From: Bacteroidia bacterium
GTDB taxonomy: Bacteria; Bacteroidota; Bacteroidia; NS11-12g; UBA9320
Assembly: GCA_018402155.1 (NCBI GenBank)
Contig: JAGYJG010000001.1
Span: forward strand, 1,561,001-1,625,000
Direction of reading: 5' to 3'
DNA: 64,000 nt
In this document: positions 8,786-18,664 of the stretch, piece by piece
Layout: every line of letters starts with the position of its first letter
How positions within the stretch are numbered: position 1 is the stretch's first letter
Translations under genes and position numbers: made by a program
Notes under the pieces: generated by a model
The model's database searches: none
The model's input: only the letters and a program-made list of their open reading frames with translations
Told to the model about the DNA's origin: nothing

Positions 8786-11062
8786 TTAGACGTTTTGTTG
8801 TTTTATAAGATTTAGTGCACTTCCTGCTTTGTACCAATCTATTTGAGCTTGATTGTAGGTATGGTTTGCATCAAAGATATCTGAACTACCGTCTGCATGA
8901 TTTAGTTTAATCTGCAATGGTACCCCAGGCGTAAAGTTGTCTAATCCCAAAATATCAATGATATCGTGCTCTTGAATTTTTTCATAATCAGCAGGATCTG
9001 AAAAAGTAAGTCCAAGCATCCCTTGTTTTTTTAGGTTAGTCTCATGTATACGTGCAAAAGATTTTACAATAACGGCCATTACACCAAGATGTCGAGGCTC
9101 CATAGCAGCGTGCTCTCTACTGCTACCTTCACCGTAGTTTTCTTCTCCAAAAACCACAGATCTATCACCGCTAGCTTTTATAGCTCTTGCTACTTTAGGT
9201 ACTCCTTCATATTGCTCAGTGTAAGGATTTCGCACGGTATCTGTTTTGTCATTGAATGCATTTACCGCACCTATTAGACAGTTATTTGAAATATTGTCTA
9301 AGTGACCTCTATAAGCCAACCACGGACCAGCCATACTGATGTGGTCGGTAGTACATTTTCCTTTAGTCTTGATAAGCAGCTTGAGGCCCATTAAATCTCC
9401 ACCTGTATTTGGAGTAAACGGAGTTAGCAGTTGCAGGCGTTTAGAATCTGGGGCTACAGCTACTTGCACAGCACTTCCATCTTCTAGTGGTTCAAGGTAA
9501 CCATTATCTTCTACACCAAAACCTTGCGGTGGTAATTCAAAGCCTGTGGGCTCGTCAAGCATTACTTCTTCTCCCTTATCATTAATAAGCGTATCGGTAG
9601 CTGGATTGAAATCTAGCCTACCTGCTAGCGAAATGGCTGCTACAATCTCTGGTGAGGCTACAAACGCGTGAGTGTTTGGATTACCATCGGCTCGCTTACT
9701 AAAGTTTCTATTAAACGAATGAATAATACTATTTTTTGGTGCATTTTTGGGGTCACTATACCTAGCCCATTGGCCTATACATGGACCACATGCATTGGTA
9801 AAAATAGTAGCATCAAGGTCTTCAAAAATACCCAACAAGCCATCGCGCTCTGCAGTAAAGCGCACGGTTTCTGAACCCGGGTTGATACCCAGTTGAGATT
9901 TCATTTTTATACCCTTATCCAAGGCTTGTTTGGCTATAGATGCCGCTCTGCTCAGATCTTCGTAAGAGGAGTTGGTGCACGAGCCTATAAGCCCCCATTC
10001 TACGTCAAGTGGCCACCCATTAGCTTCTGCCTTTTCTTTCATTTCTCCTACCTTGGTATCTAGGTCGGGGGTAAATGGACCATTCATCAATGGTGCCAAT
10101 TCAGATAAATTTATTTCTATTACTTGATCAAAGTACAACTCAGGGTTGGCATACACTTCATCGTCTCCAGTAAGGTGTGCTTTCACCCCATTGGCGAGCG
10201 CTGCCACTTCTGCTCTACCTGTAGCTTGTAGGTAGCGTTCCATACTTTCATCGTACCCAAAAGTAGAGGTAGTAGCACCTATTTCTGCACCCATATTGCA
10301 AATAGTCCCTTTACCCGTGCAGCTCATCGATTTTGCTCCTTCGCCAAAATATTCTACTATAGCGCCTGTACCACCTTTTACGGTCAGTATTCCAGCTACT
10401 TTGAGTATCACATCCTTAGGTGCAGACCATCCGCTGAGCTTACCAGTAAGCTTTACACCTATTAGTTTGGGAAATTTTAGCTCCCAAGGCATACCTGCCA
10501 TCACATCTACAGCATCGGCACCACCCACTCCTATTGCTACCATGCCAAGTCCGCCAGCATTTACGGTATGTGAGTCTGTTCCTATCATCATGCCACCCGG
10601 GAAAGCGTAATTTTCTAATACTACTTGGTGTATTATACCCGCTCCAGGTTTCCAAAAACCTATACCGTATTTGTTGGATACTGATTCTAGAAAGTTAAAC
10701 ACTTCATTGGATGTATTGAGTGCGTGCTGCAAATCTTCGTCTGCTCCCATTTTAGCTTGTATGAGGTGGTCGCAGTGCACAGTAGTAGGCACGGCTACTT
10801 TAGATTTTCCAGCTTGCATAAATTGTAGCAGCGCCATTTGGGCAGTAGCATCTTGGCAGGCAATTCTGTCTGGTGCAAAGTCTACGTAGTCTTTTCCACG
10901 TTGGTATACTGTGGTAGCATTACCATCCCACAGATGGCTATACAATATTTTTTCGGCAAGAGTTAGCGGTTTTCCCACTACTTCTCTTGCTGCATTCACC
11001 TTGCTTTCAAGGTTTTGGTATGTTTTTTTGATTAAATCTAAGTCAAATACTTTGTGTTCCAT
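8786..11062 (-). CDS. acn: aconitate hydratase, mitochondrial-type
   Basis: This 758-aa enzyme isomerises citrate to isocitrate in the TCA cycle. The three [4Fe-4S] cysteines are visible in [10 protein letters not shown] (C362) and NACGPCIGQ (C425, C428). The swivel domain with [10 protein letters not shown] is near the C-terminus. Length and motifs fit the mitochondrial-type AcnA found in Bacteroidota rather than the longer IRP-type. The start is set at ATG 11062 (MEHKVFDL): a perfect -7 box lies at 11071-11078, between this ATG and the upstream ATG at 11092, so the upstream Met would not be transcribed from it. It appears to be monocistronic. Confidence 0.95.
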   Translation of the reverse strand: MEHKVFDLDLIKKTYQNLESKVNAAREVVGKPLTLAEKILYSHLWDGNATTVYQRGKDYVDFAPDRIACQDATAQMALLQFMQAGKSKVAVPTTVHCDHLIQAKMGADEDLQHALNTSNEVFNFLESVSNKYGIGFWKPGAGIIHQVVLENYAFPGGMMIGTDSHTVNAGGLGMVAIGVGGADAVDVMAGMPWELKFPKLIGVKLTGKLSGWSAPKDVILKVAGILTVKGGTGAIVEYFGEGAKSMSCTGKGTICNMGAEIGATTSTFGYDESMERYLQATGRAEVAALANGVKAHLTGDDEVYANPELYFDQVIEINLSELAPLMNGPFTPDLDTKVGEMKEKAEANGWPLDVEWGLIGSCTNSSYEDLSRAASIAKQALDKGIKMKSQLGINPGSETVRFTAERDGLLGIFEDLDATIFTNACGPCIGQWARYSDPKNAPKNSIIHSFNRNFSKRADGNPNTHAFVASPEIVAAISLAGRLDFNPATDTLINDKGEEVMLDEPTGFELPPQGFGVEDNGYLEPLEDGSAVQVAVAPDSKRLQLLTPFTPNTGGDLMGLKLLIKTKGKCTTDHISMAGPWLAYRGHLDNISNNCLIGAVNAFNDKTDTVRNPYTEQYEGVPKVARAIKASGDRSVVFGEENYGEGSSREHAAMEPRHLGVMAVIVKSFARIHETNLKKQGMLGLTFSDPADYEKIQEHDIIDILGLDNFTPGVPLQIKLNHADGSSDIFDANHTYNQAQIDWYKAGSALNLIKQQNV

Positions 11063-11070
11063 AAGGTGCG

Positions 11071-11078
11071 CAAAAATA
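11071..11078 (-). promoter_or_regulatory. -7 box of aconitase
   Basis: TATTTTTG on the minus strand lies 8 bases before ATG 11062. It fixes the start downstream of the longer reading-frame start and predicts a transcript with almost no leader. Confidence 0.55.
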
Positions 11079-11102
11079 AGCCGACTAAGCATATTTGCCT
11101 AA

Positions 11103-11434
11103 TTATTGAGGGTAATTTATAGATATTCAAAACGGTGCTTGTTTTCGGTAGGGGTGCGTAAATAGTACATCAAAACACTAAAAAAACCTTCTTATCACCA
11201 GTAAGATTTATATTACAAAAAAAGTTTCACTATGAATATGGTGCTTCTCAGGCCATACAAAGCCATCCTTTGCCGCCCATTACTTTTTTTTATAGAGATC
11301 ACACTTTCTTAAAATGAAGTTAGTTAATTTCACGATCTAACTAATTAAAAAATTATGAAACACAACACTATTCTTAAAACTACAGACGGTCGGAATTTTA
11401 CAATAAAAAATACCTTTTTAACATCTACGGGAGG
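11103..11434. other. intergenic region between acn and a T9SS gene
   Basis: This 332-bp divergent spacer holds no conserved gene. It contains a possible 27-codon leader ORF at 11355-11438 whose TGA overlaps the ATG of the next gene, and a 14-base string at 11249-11262 (CTCAGGCCATACAA) that recurs with one mismatch near 30469. Confidence 0.5.
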
Positions 11435-12298
11435 ATGAACTACATAAGCACCCTATCGTTTTTCGCTATCAGCGCACAAGTCGCTGCACAGTCTTTTCCA
11501 AATCTCGACTTTGAGCTTGGCACAGATAGTATAGCAGATCACTGGGAGGTAACTGGCAATGGTAAAGCCTACAGGCTATCGGAAGATAGCCTGTTAGGAT
11601 ATCGCGTCTCCTCCCCTGACAACTATTTCATGAAAATAGCTTTAGACGACACGAACACTCTTGAAGTGGTTTCGCTCACTACTCGAGCAGTTTTTGACAA
11701 TCAGATGTTCACTCGTATGTGGATGAGGATCTATTCCTATTGTGCAGATACGACAAGAAATGTAATGGCTCAGGTGATTTTTAAGGGTTACAATTGGGAT
11801 GAAACTACCCAAAGCAGAGTATATTTATTCGAGTTTGAAAATTTCCCCATAAGGAGCTATACACGCTCATTTGGCTTGCCAAAAAAGGATATTCTTCTGG
11901 GCTATAGCGGCATACCTGGATACCATAGCAATCTAAAACCAGATAGTATAGAATTTCAGACTATTGTTAGGGATTTGTTTCCTACCGAAAAAGAAACCTA
12001 TTTGTATGTAGACGATATCCAATTTGAGTCCTATACCGCATCTATTTCCAAACTAGAGTCTAACTTGGGAGTAACGGTTTACCCAAATCCTGCATCCACC
12101 TCTTTTTCTGTACACTTTGATGATCATAGAGCGCATACTGTAGAACTGCACTCCCTCTCTGGGCAATTGCTCCAAAAACTCCATAGCGTGTCTGACGGCG
12201 GAGAAATAGACTTAAGTGGATATGATTCTGGGATTTACATTGTTCATATACTAGACTCAAAACTCGTACGCAAAGCAATAAAACTGGTAAAGTATTGA
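11435..12298 (+). CDS. secreted protein with T9SS C-terminal sorting domain
   Basis: The 287-aa protein starts with a short hydrophobic signal sequence (residues 4-18, cleavage after VAAQ). A beta-rich domain of about 180 residues follows, beginning SFPNLDFELGTDSIADHW, which resembles carbohydrate-binding-like jelly-roll modules of Bacteroidota. A type IX sorting domain closes it (VYPNPASTSFSVH at about 210, ending RKAIKLVKY). No catalytic motif is seen. The n-region has no positive charge, which is unusual. The sequence GGGAGG directly abuts the ATG, too close to act as a ribosome-binding site. The gene is followed at once by a relic of a metallopeptidase gene. Confidence 0.75.
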   Translation: MNYISTLSFFAISAQVAAQSFPNLDFELGTDSIADHWEVTGNGKAYRLSEDSLLGYRVSSPDNYFMKIALDDTNTLEVVSLTTRAVFDNQMFTRMWMRIYSYCADTTRNVMAQVIFKGYNWDETTQSRVYLFEFENFPIRSYTRSFGLPKKDILLGYSGIPGYHSNLKPDSIEFQTIVRDLFPTEKETYLYVDDIQFESYTASISKLESNLGVTVYPNPASTSFSVHFDDHRAHTVELHSLSGQLLQKLHSVSDGGEIDLSGYDSGIYIVHILDSKLVRKAIKLVKY

Positions 12299-12311
12299 CC
12301 TAGGATAGTGA

Positions 12312-12512
12312 GAACATACTCAAAATACAAACACTGACTATGTAGGCAATAGCAATCAAGATAGAGAAATATGGTCATCTGTACTGTACGATATACACCA
12401 AACTCTGGGCGAAGAGGTATCCAATACACTGATTTTTGAGCACTTGTTTTACTTGACTTTGAGGAGCAGCATCAAAACAAGCAGCAAAATTATCCTATAT
12501 ACCTATAAGTAA
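12312..12512 (+). pseudogene. 3' relic of a secreted metallopeptidase (M36/M4-like)
   Basis: An open frame of 66 codons without a start codon follows TGA 12309-12311 and ends at TAA 12510-12512. Its translation contains DYVGNSNQDREIWSSVLYDI and HLFYLT, closely resembling the helical C-terminal part of fungalysin-type (M36) peptidases, where an EIW-A/S-SALWD helix is followed by a YL-T segment. The zinc motif and everything upstream are absent, so this is a remnant. It lies between two genes for T9SS proteins, in a 276-bp gap that otherwise shows nothing. Confidence 0.5.
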
Positions 12513-12574
12513 GAATACAGTAAATTTATACCGTACAAGCTCACGCTAATATGCTAGCAAAAACATCTTTTCTA

Positions 12575-13882
12575 CTACCACCCCATCATAAGTTTGCCAG
12601 TGAGCAACACATCGTTTCTAGTTTTTATTTGGTAGATGTAGCTACCGCGAAATTCTTGCAAATCTGCAAGTTCTTGACGTTCTACGGCCGCAATATTTTT
12701 TTGGTACACTACTTGCCCTAGCAGGTTATAAAGTGCAAAAGTGTAAGTTTCTTCGCTGCTCACCTCACTCATATATATCATTACTCTACCATCTACTGTT
12801 GGGTTTGGGTATACCGCTGTTTGGGTGACTACTTCCTTCACTAACTCAATGGAATCTACTGATATTTGTTCTTCATAAATTCGGTTTCTAAATAGCCGTA
12901 AGTTTGTTCTCATCTGCGCGACTTGGTCATTGGTAAATGTATTTTGACAGTCTTGGCTAGAATAATCCATATAGTTTTCTATCATGTCAGGCAAATCTTC
13001 ACCTCCAGGTTCTATACATGTATTTGTGCCCTTATTGCAGCCGCTGTTTGCTCTACGTGCTATTGGAGTATCATCCATATAGTCATCTACAGCGCAGCCT
13101 CCATCTCCCCAAATGTGGCGCAGACCAAGATAGTGACCTACCTCGTGGACCATGGTTTTATTACCCGTACTAGATTGACTAAAAGTATTTTCTCCAACTA
13201 CTTCATAATGGCATACTACACCTTGCAAACCCTCCGCAACTGCATTATACGCCCCATTCCAATTTGCTGCACCTACAGGCGGATACGCAAAACCAAGTAA
13301 CGCTACGCTCCCATTTGCCGAAAGGTCACAAATCCAAATATTTAGATATTCCCTAGTATTCCAAGCCTCGCTACCCACATTTCGTCCTTTTACCAAATCT
13401 GCGAAACCCAAGTTGACAGGACTAGAACCAAAGAAAGGACGTATGGACTGCTGCCGCACTATACCGGTAGTAGGGTTTCCGTTGGGGTCTATTTTTGCCA
13501 GCACAAATTCTATGCGAGCGTCTGCCGCCACAGGTTTAAAAATATCTCGGGTTTCACTAGTATCTGAATTAGTACGTCTAAAAGCCTCATTCATTACTTT
13601 TAGTTGTTTAAAAATGAGAGAATCGTCTATGTTTTGCGTTTGGTTATTGTATACTATGTGAAAAACGACCTTAATTTCGAGCACAGTGTCTCCCTCATTT
13701 TTTGTTTTAATTTTACTTTGCCCAAGGGCAGCAAAGAAAGCACTGTCTAACTGCTTCTGCACACCTGGCTGTATACTCTCTAAATACTTTAGGTACGCCT
13801 CTTGTCCGCAGGTTGCTTGTGCTGATACTCTATTGAATAAGCCTAAAAAGGCTAGAGAAACAAGGAATAAAAACTTAGACAT
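12575..13882 (-). CDS. secreted M43 (pappalysin-like) zinc metalloprotease with T9SS sorting domain
   Basis: The 435-aa protein has a signal peptide (cleavage after VSAQ), a prodomain-like N-terminal stretch, and a metzincin catalytic domain. The zinc motif HEVGHYLGLRH places ligands at H246, H250 and H256 with E247 as general base. The Met-turn is NYMDYSSQDC some 60 residues later, and the GGCAVDDYMDDTP segment between them is typical of pappalysin/cytophagalysin proteases. The C-terminal 85 residues are a type IX sorting domain (VYPNPTVDG). The start is ATG 13882; the TTG 18 bp upstream lies inside the -7 box at 13898-13905. Confidence 0.9.
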   Translation of the reverse strand: MSKFLFLVSLAFLGLFNRVSAQATCGQEAYLKYLESIQPGVQKQLDSAFFAALGQSKIKTKNEGDTVLEIKVVFHIVYNNQTQNIDDSLIFKQLKVMNEAFRRTNSDTSETRDIFKPVAADARIEFVLAKIDPNGNPTTGIVRQQSIRPFFGSSPVNLGFADLVKGRNVGSEAWNTREYLNIWICDLSANGSVALLGFAYPPVGAANWNGAYNAVAEGLQGVVCHYEVVGENTFSQSSTGNKTMVHEVGHYLGLRHIWGDGGCAVDDYMDDTPIARRANSGCNKGTNTCIEPGGEDLPDMIENYMDYSSQDCQNTFTNDQVAQMRTNLRLFRNRIYEEQISVDSIELVKEVVTQTAVYPNPTVDGRVMIYMSEVSSEETYTFALYNLLGQVVYQKNIAAVERQELADLQEFRGSYIYQIKTRNDVLLTGKLMMGW

Positions 13883-13897
13883 AAAAAATAAAGTATT

Positions 13898-13905
13898 CAA
13901 AAATA
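13898..13905 (-). promoter_or_regulatory. -7 box of the M43 protease gene
   Basis: TATTTTTG on the minus strand is 15 bases before ATG 13882. It lies inside a 6-bp inverted repeat (AGTATT and AATACT around CAAA), which could be a regulator site. Confidence 0.5.
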
Positions 13906-13966
13906 CTCAAAATATTTCTAATCATGCATCATCAGCTTGTAAAACAAATCCCTATTTACCTAAAAA

Positions 13967-14746
13967 CTATTCCCCTTTGAACTGGGGCTTTCGTTTTTCG
14001 ATGAAAGCAGCTACCCCTTCTTTGTAGTCATTTGAGCTACCTGCTATCTGTTGATAAAGTGCCTCGTACTCCAGCACTTGGTCTAGAGACGATGTGAGAG
14101 AGTCATTGAGCATTTTTTTCATACAAGCTACTGCTAGGGTAGGTGCAGAGGCATAGTAAGTGGCCACCTCTAGCACCTCGCTATCTAGCCGTTCAGTATT
14201 TACGGCCCTATTTATCATACCCCACTCAAGGGCTTTGGAAGCGCTTACTTTGCTACCCATTGTAGCCAGCTCAAATGCCCTATTACTGCCAACCAAACGG
14301 GGCAGAAAGTAGGATGAGCCGGAGTCTAATACAAGACCAATACCTACAAACACCTCTACAAAACTTGCTCTATCATCTGCTATGATAAAATCGCAAGCCA
14401 AAGCAAGCGAGCAACCAGCACCTGCTGCTACACCATTTACTCTTGCAATTATTGGTTTTGGCATAGCTCGCATAGTTCTTATCAGCGGGTTATATCCGTT
14501 CTTCAAAAAATCGGAAAAATCGATTTCCTGACCTTCTATGTCTTTCAAATCTTGGCCTGAGCAAAAAGCTTTGCCCCTACCAGTCAGCACTATCGCTCTG
14601 CACTTTTCGTCCTTCTCGGCAGTTTGCATGGCATGCAGCAGGTCTTCCCGCATTTGTTCATTAAAAGCATTATATCGCTCTGGCCTATTGAGAGCTATAG
14701 TAACTACTCCCTCTTGGGCAATGTATTCTATGGTATCGAACTTCAT
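13967..14746 (-). CDS. enoyl-CoA hydratase/isomerase (PaaG-like)
   Basis: The 259-aa crotonase-fold enzyme has the usual motifs: RPERYNAFNEQM near the N-terminus, FCSGQDLKDI (oxyanion-hole Gly) at about 62-71, and GAGCSLALACDF at about 107-118. At the position of the catalytic residues the sequence reads GLVLDSGSSYFLPR, with an Asp as in the phenylacetate-pathway isomerase PaaG rather than the Glu of true hydratases. PaaG-type ring-1,2-epoxyphenylacetyl-CoA isomerase is therefore the best guess, but no other paa gene is present here. It lies 14 bp behind the PAP2-like gene in the rpoN operon. Confidence 0.8.
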   Translation of the reverse strand: MKFDTIEYIAQEGVVTIALNRPERYNAFNEQMREDLLHAMQTAEKDEKCRAIVLTGRGKAFCSGQDLKDIEGQEIDFSDFLKNGYNPLIRTMRAMPKPIIARVNGVAAGAGCSLALACDFIIADDRASFVEVFVGIGLVLDSGSSYFLPRLVGSNRAFELATMGSKVSASKALEWGMINRAVNTERLDSEVLEVATYYASAPTLAVACMKKMLNDSLTSSLDQVLEYEALYQQIAGSSNDYKEGVAAFIEKRKPQFKGE

Positions 14747-14760
14747 GGGTAACTTTTAAT

Positions 14761-15342
14761 TTAGAAAAACAACACAGGGAGGGCTGCAAAGGCTCCTGCG
14801 GCAGCACCCATACCCAATTCAAACCAAGTATGCGCTTTTGCTGCACGACGAATAAAAATCACTGCAACCAAAATAGCAAGTGGAATGAAAATCAATTTTT
14901 CTTGGCCCGTAAAACTGTAATTATACATTACCATTAAACCTACTACAGTAAGAAATGTCCAAGCGGCGGTGTGCCAACTTGCCTTCATTTCTACAAAGGC
15001 CAAAATCAGCATAATGGTATGCAAAAAGGCAGCAGCTATAAAAAAGCTAATGTACTCTGTCATAATAAATACACTAACCAAAGCAAAACCGGCATTGACC
15101 AGGGAATAAGCTCTAAAAATCGATCTCCGTTCATCCAAATTTGGATTAGCCAAGTTAGTTTTGCGTATAACCTTGAAATAAAGCAACGGCAAAATTAGAT
15201 AGACAAAACCTATCCAAATGAGGCTAAGCATCATAGCGTTTTCTCCGTATTTGGCAACTATTGGCGCATATATTAGTAAGCTAAACAAGGGCAAGAATAT
15301 CGGGTGGGTAAGCACGGCAAGCACTTTTAGTATATTTTTCAT
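14761..15342 (-). CDS. PAP2-like integral membrane protein
   Basis: The 193-aa protein is nearly all transmembrane helices (about six). Two short motifs recall the PAP2 phosphatase active site: an SWH near residue 121 in place of PSGH, and RRAAKAHTWFE near 170 in place of SR...H...D. The DERR motif at about 70-73 is typical of a Bacteroidota subfamily annotated as PAP2-like. The incomplete motifs leave catalytic activity uncertain. The gene abuts rpoN with no spacer (stop followed directly by ATG), so it is translated from the same message. Confidence 0.6.
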   Translation of the reverse strand: MKNILKVLAVLTHPIFLPLFSLLIYAPIVAKYGENAMMLSLIWIGFVYLILPLLYFKVIRKTNLANPNLDERRSIFRAYSLVNAGFALVSVFIMTEYISFFIAAAFLHTIMLILAFVEMKASWHTAAWTFLTVVGLMVMYNYSFTGQEKLIFIPLAILVAVIFIRRAAKAHTWFELGMGAAAGAFAALPVLFF

Positions 15343-16791
15343 TTATAATTCTTTTCGAAGCCGAGCTACTGGCAGATTTAATTGTTCGCGGTATTTGGCC
15401 ACGGTGCGTCGTGCTATTTTATAACCCTTGTCTTGTAAAATTAGTTTTAGGGCTTCGTCGGTTAACGGCCTTATTTTGTCCTCAGTATTTATAGCGTCAT
15501 TCAGTATTTTCTTTACTTCACGGTTACTTACCTCTTCGCCACTATCTGTAGTTATACCTTCGGTGAAAAAATCTTTTAACAGAAAAATGCCAAAATCGGT
15601 TTCCACATACTTACTACTGGCTACGCGGCTAATGGTACTTATATCCATGTGGATAGCCTCCGCAATATCTTTTAGTATCATAGGTCGAAGGTCTGCGAGA
15701 TCGCCGCTCATAAAAAACGCATGTTGTATTTCTACAATTTTGCGCATGGTGGTGAGCAGCGTGTTTTGACGTTGTTTTACTGAGTCTATGAACCACTTGG
15801 CACCATCTAATTTTTGTTTGATATACTGTACTGCATCTTTTTGCGACTTTGTTTTTTCTTTACTCACTTCATAGCTTTGCAGAGTATCGTTGTAGGCTTT
15901 GCTTACTTTTAGTTCTGGTGCATTTTTCTGATTGAGAGATACCTCTAGCTGTCCGTAGGCTTCTTTTACTATGAAATCTGGGATGATAAAGTCTTTAGTA
16001 CCTCCTCCCTCAGAGCCACTTTGTGCCGGTTTGGGATTGAGTTTGGCAATAAATTCTAGGGTTTCACGCAGATATTCTTCCGATACATCAAACTTTTTGA
16101 GAATACGCTGGTAGTGTTTCTTAGAAAAATCTTCCATCATTTCATCAATGATTTTGTAGGCAAGTTTATAAACGGGCGTATTACCTATTTCTTGTTTTCG
16201 TTTTATTTGCAATAGAAGGCACTCCTTGAGGTCTCTGGCTCCTACTCCAGCAGGATCTAGCTCCTGTATTAAATTTAGTATGCGCTGCAAGTCTTGCTCT
16301 GTAGTTCGCATATTTTGGGTAAACAGCAAATCATTTTTAATGGCAGATAATGACCTACGGAGATACCCATCGTCATCTAATGTACCAATAATTTGATCGG
16401 CCAAAAGCTCATCTTCGGCGGTTTTGAGTGCCCCAGTCACCTGCTCCATGAGTCGCTCTCGAAATGATGCATAATGTACCACAGGCATAAACTCTTTTTC
16501 CTCGTCAGCACCATTATAATCGCCACTAAGCTGGACTCCCCCATCGTCATCATTCATATAGTCAGTCACGTCAAATTCTTCTTCCTTAGACTCAAAGTCC
16601 AAGTCATCTGACTCCTCATAGATTTGTTCTTCCTCCTCGTCTTTTCCACTTTCTAGAGCCGGATTTTCAAGTAATTCTTCCTCCACACGCTCCTCAAAAT
16701 TGAGGGTATTGAGCTGTAGCAGTTTAATAAACTGTATCTGCTGTGGGCTTAGCTTTTGGAGCAACTTTTGACTCAAATGTTGTTTTAACAT
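15343..16791 (-). CDS. rpoN: RNA polymerase sigma-54 factor
   Basis: The 482-aa protein directs RNA polymerase to -24/-12 promoters that need an enhancer-binding ATPase. Region I is the glutamine/leucine-rich N-terminus (QKLLQKLSPQQIQFIKLLQL), region II the acidic stretch at about 50-100, and region III contains the DNA-binding helix-turn-helix and the RpoN box ARRTVAKYRE at about residues 463-472. Length is normal. It is the first gene of a three-gene minus-strand operon with a PAP2-like protein and a PaaG-like enzyme. No enhancer-binding partner is encoded in the window. Confidence 0.95.
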   Translation of the reverse strand: MLKQHLSQKLLQKLSPQQIQFIKLLQLNTLNFEERVEEELLENPALESGKDEEEEQIYEESDDLDFESKEEEFDVTDYMNDDDGGVQLSGDYNGADEEKEFMPVVHYASFRERLMEQVTGALKTAEDELLADQIIGTLDDDGYLRRSLSAIKNDLLFTQNMRTTEQDLQRILNLIQELDPAGVGARDLKECLLLQIKRKQEIGNTPVYKLAYKIIDEMMEDFSKKHYQRILKKFDVSEEYLRETLEFIAKLNPKPAQSGSEGGGTKDFIIPDFIVKEAYGQLEVSLNQKNAPELKVSKAYNDTLQSYEVSKEKTKSQKDAVQYIKQKLDGAKWFIDSVKQRQNTLLTTMRKIVEIQHAFFMSGDLADLRPMILKDIAEAIHMDISTISRVASSKYVETDFGIFLLKDFFTEGITTDSGEEVSNREVKKILNDAINTEDKIRPLTDEALKLILQDKGYKIARRTVAKYREQLNLPVARLRKEL

Positions 16792-16820
16792 ATCGGTATA
16801 GATAAGAATGTTTTAGGTCT

Positions 16821-16828
16821 TACTTTTG
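16821..16828 (+). promoter_or_regulatory. -7 box of asnS
   Basis: TACTTTTG matches TAnnTTTG exactly and lies 35 bases before the asnS ATG, in the 72-bp divergent spacer to rpoN. Confidence 0.5.
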
Positions 16829-16863
16829 TAGGTCAAAATTAAGAAATTTCAAGCAGCTGCAAA

Positions 16864-18378
16864 ATGCATACCAAACAATTAGAAAAATATGTAGGCCAAG
16901 AGGTAACTCTGAAAGGATGGGTGGCCAATAAACGGGAAAGTAAAACCGTAGTATTCATTAATTTGCGTGATGGCCGTGGACTCTGTCAGTGCATTATTGG
17001 GGCAGAGGAAATAGGTGAAGAATTATTTGCCACAGCAAAATCATTGGGGCAAGAAAGCTCCATAGCGGTAACCGGCAAAGTAGTAGCCGATGAGCGACAG
17101 ATTGGCGGATATGAGCTACACGTCACAGGACTTCACGTATATCAAAATGCCAGAGATTATCCTATATCCAATAAAGAGCATGGCATCGAATTTTTAGCAG
17201 ATAACCGTCACCTGTGGTTGCGTAGCCGGAGACAGTGGGCCATTATGCGTGTGCGAAATAGCATCAGTTATGCCATTCATAATTTCTTTCAAAATGAAGG
17301 TTTTGTACAAATGGACGCACCTATATTTACCGGTAATGCCGCAGAAGGAACTACTGATCTTTTTGAAACAGACTACTATGGAAAACCTGCATACCTTACT
17401 CAAAGCGGACAGCTATATGGTGAAGCTATGGCTATGGCCATGGGCAAGATATATACCTTTGGCCCTACCTTTAGGGCTGAAAAATCAAAAACAAGAAGAC
17501 ATTTATCTGAATTTTGGATGATAGAACCCGAAATGGCTTTTTGCGATATTTTTGAAAATATGGATACCATAGAGTCCTTTCTTCGAGCTGTGGTACTAGA
17601 AGTAGTTCAAAACTGCAAAGAGGAACTAGAGGTCTTGGGTAGGGACGTAAACAAACTAACAACCGTAGCAAAACCTTTTCCTAGGCTGAGCTACGATGAG
17701 GCAGTAGAAATACTAAAAGGCAAGAAAGAAGTGAATGGGCAAAATTCCCTAGCGGTGATACAAGCAGACTTAGATAAAGCCATAGAACGCCAAAAAACAT
17801 GCGAAGCAGAAATAGCTGAACGAGAAACTATAATAGCTGCTGGAGGCATAAAAAAAGGTGTTATCAATTTCAACCAAAACAAAATAGACAGTCTTAAAAA
17901 TGAAATAAAACAACTAGAAGAAGACCAACGAAATATGCCACAATGGCTAGCTTCTGCTCGCGATTTTACGTATGGTAATGATTTTGGAGGAAGTGATGAA
18001 ACGGTACTAACACGCTTATTTGACAACCCAATAATGGTATACGACTGGCCTCACGAAATAAAAGCATTTTATATGAAAAGGAATCCAGACGACCCTCGTT
18101 TTGCACGTGGCGTAGACGTGTTGGCCCCCGAAGGCTATGGGGAAATAGTAGGTGGCGGCGAGCGCGAAACAAGCGAAGAGTGGCTGGTAGAAAAAATAAA
18201 CGAACACCAACTCCCAATCGATGTTTTTCAATGGTATCTAGACCTGCGCCGCTATGGAAGTGTGCCGCATTCTGGTTTTGGATTGGGATTGGAGAGACTA
18301 GTAGCTTGGATTTGCAAGCTAGACCACGTGCGCGAAACAATACCTTTTCCTAGGTACTACGGTAGACTAGAGCCCTAA
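16864..18378 (+). CDS. asnS: asparaginyl-tRNA synthetase
   Basis: This 504-aa class IIb synthetase charges tRNA-Asn. The OB-fold anticodon-binding domain fills the first 110 residues (VTLKGWVANKRES...FINLRDG), followed by the class II core. Motif 2 is FRAEKSKTRRHLSEFWMIE at about 201-219 and motif 3 GFGLGLERLVAW near the C-terminus. An insertion of roughly 75 residues at about 285-360 carries a charged coiled coil; related insertions occur in Bacteroidota AsnRS. It is transcribed divergently from rpoN. Confidence 0.96.
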   Translation: MHTKQLEKYVGQEVTLKGWVANKRESKTVVFINLRDGRGLCQCIIGAEEIGEELFATAKSLGQESSIAVTGKVVADERQIGGYELHVTGLHVYQNARDYPISNKEHGIEFLADNRHLWLRSRRQWAIMRVRNSISYAIHNFFQNEGFVQMDAPIFTGNAAEGTTDLFETDYYGKPAYLTQSGQLYGEAMAMAMGKIYTFGPTFRAEKSKTRRHLSEFWMIEPEMAFCDIFENMDTIESFLRAVVLEVVQNCKEELEVLGRDVNKLTTVAKPFPRLSYDEAVEILKGKKEVNGQNSLAVIQADLDKAIERQKTCEAEIAERETIIAAGGIKKGVINFNQNKIDSLKNEIKQLEEDQRNMPQWLASARDFTYGNDFGGSDETVLTRLFDNPIMVYDWPHEIKAFYMKRNPDDPRFARGVDVLAPEGYGEIVGGGERETSEEWLVEKINEHQLPIDVFQWYLDLRRYGSVPHSGFGLGLERLVAWICKLDHVRETIPFPRYYGRLEP

Positions 18379-18664
18379 TGTGTGAGATAGTATTTTAGAA
18401 AAACCTTACTGACGCTTTTTTACACGCTGTTTGACTTGGTTCACCCTCTTTCTCACCTATGCTTACAAAAAAGAGCTCAGAATTAATTTTTTTATTGCTG
18501 CTTTCACTCTCTGACAAACTTATGCAAATGAACGTTAGTTAACTGATTCTATCTATTTAGAAAAAACCACCAGATTTTAGGACGACTAGAGGCTCTATAA
18601 ACACTAGTTTCTTATATTTTTAGGGATTACAAGTGGTAGTAGAATATTGTTCTTTGTCGTTACA

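Noticed and set aside
11429..11434. GGGAGG directly before ATG 11435
   Set aside because: Spacing of zero bases is not usable for ribosome binding.
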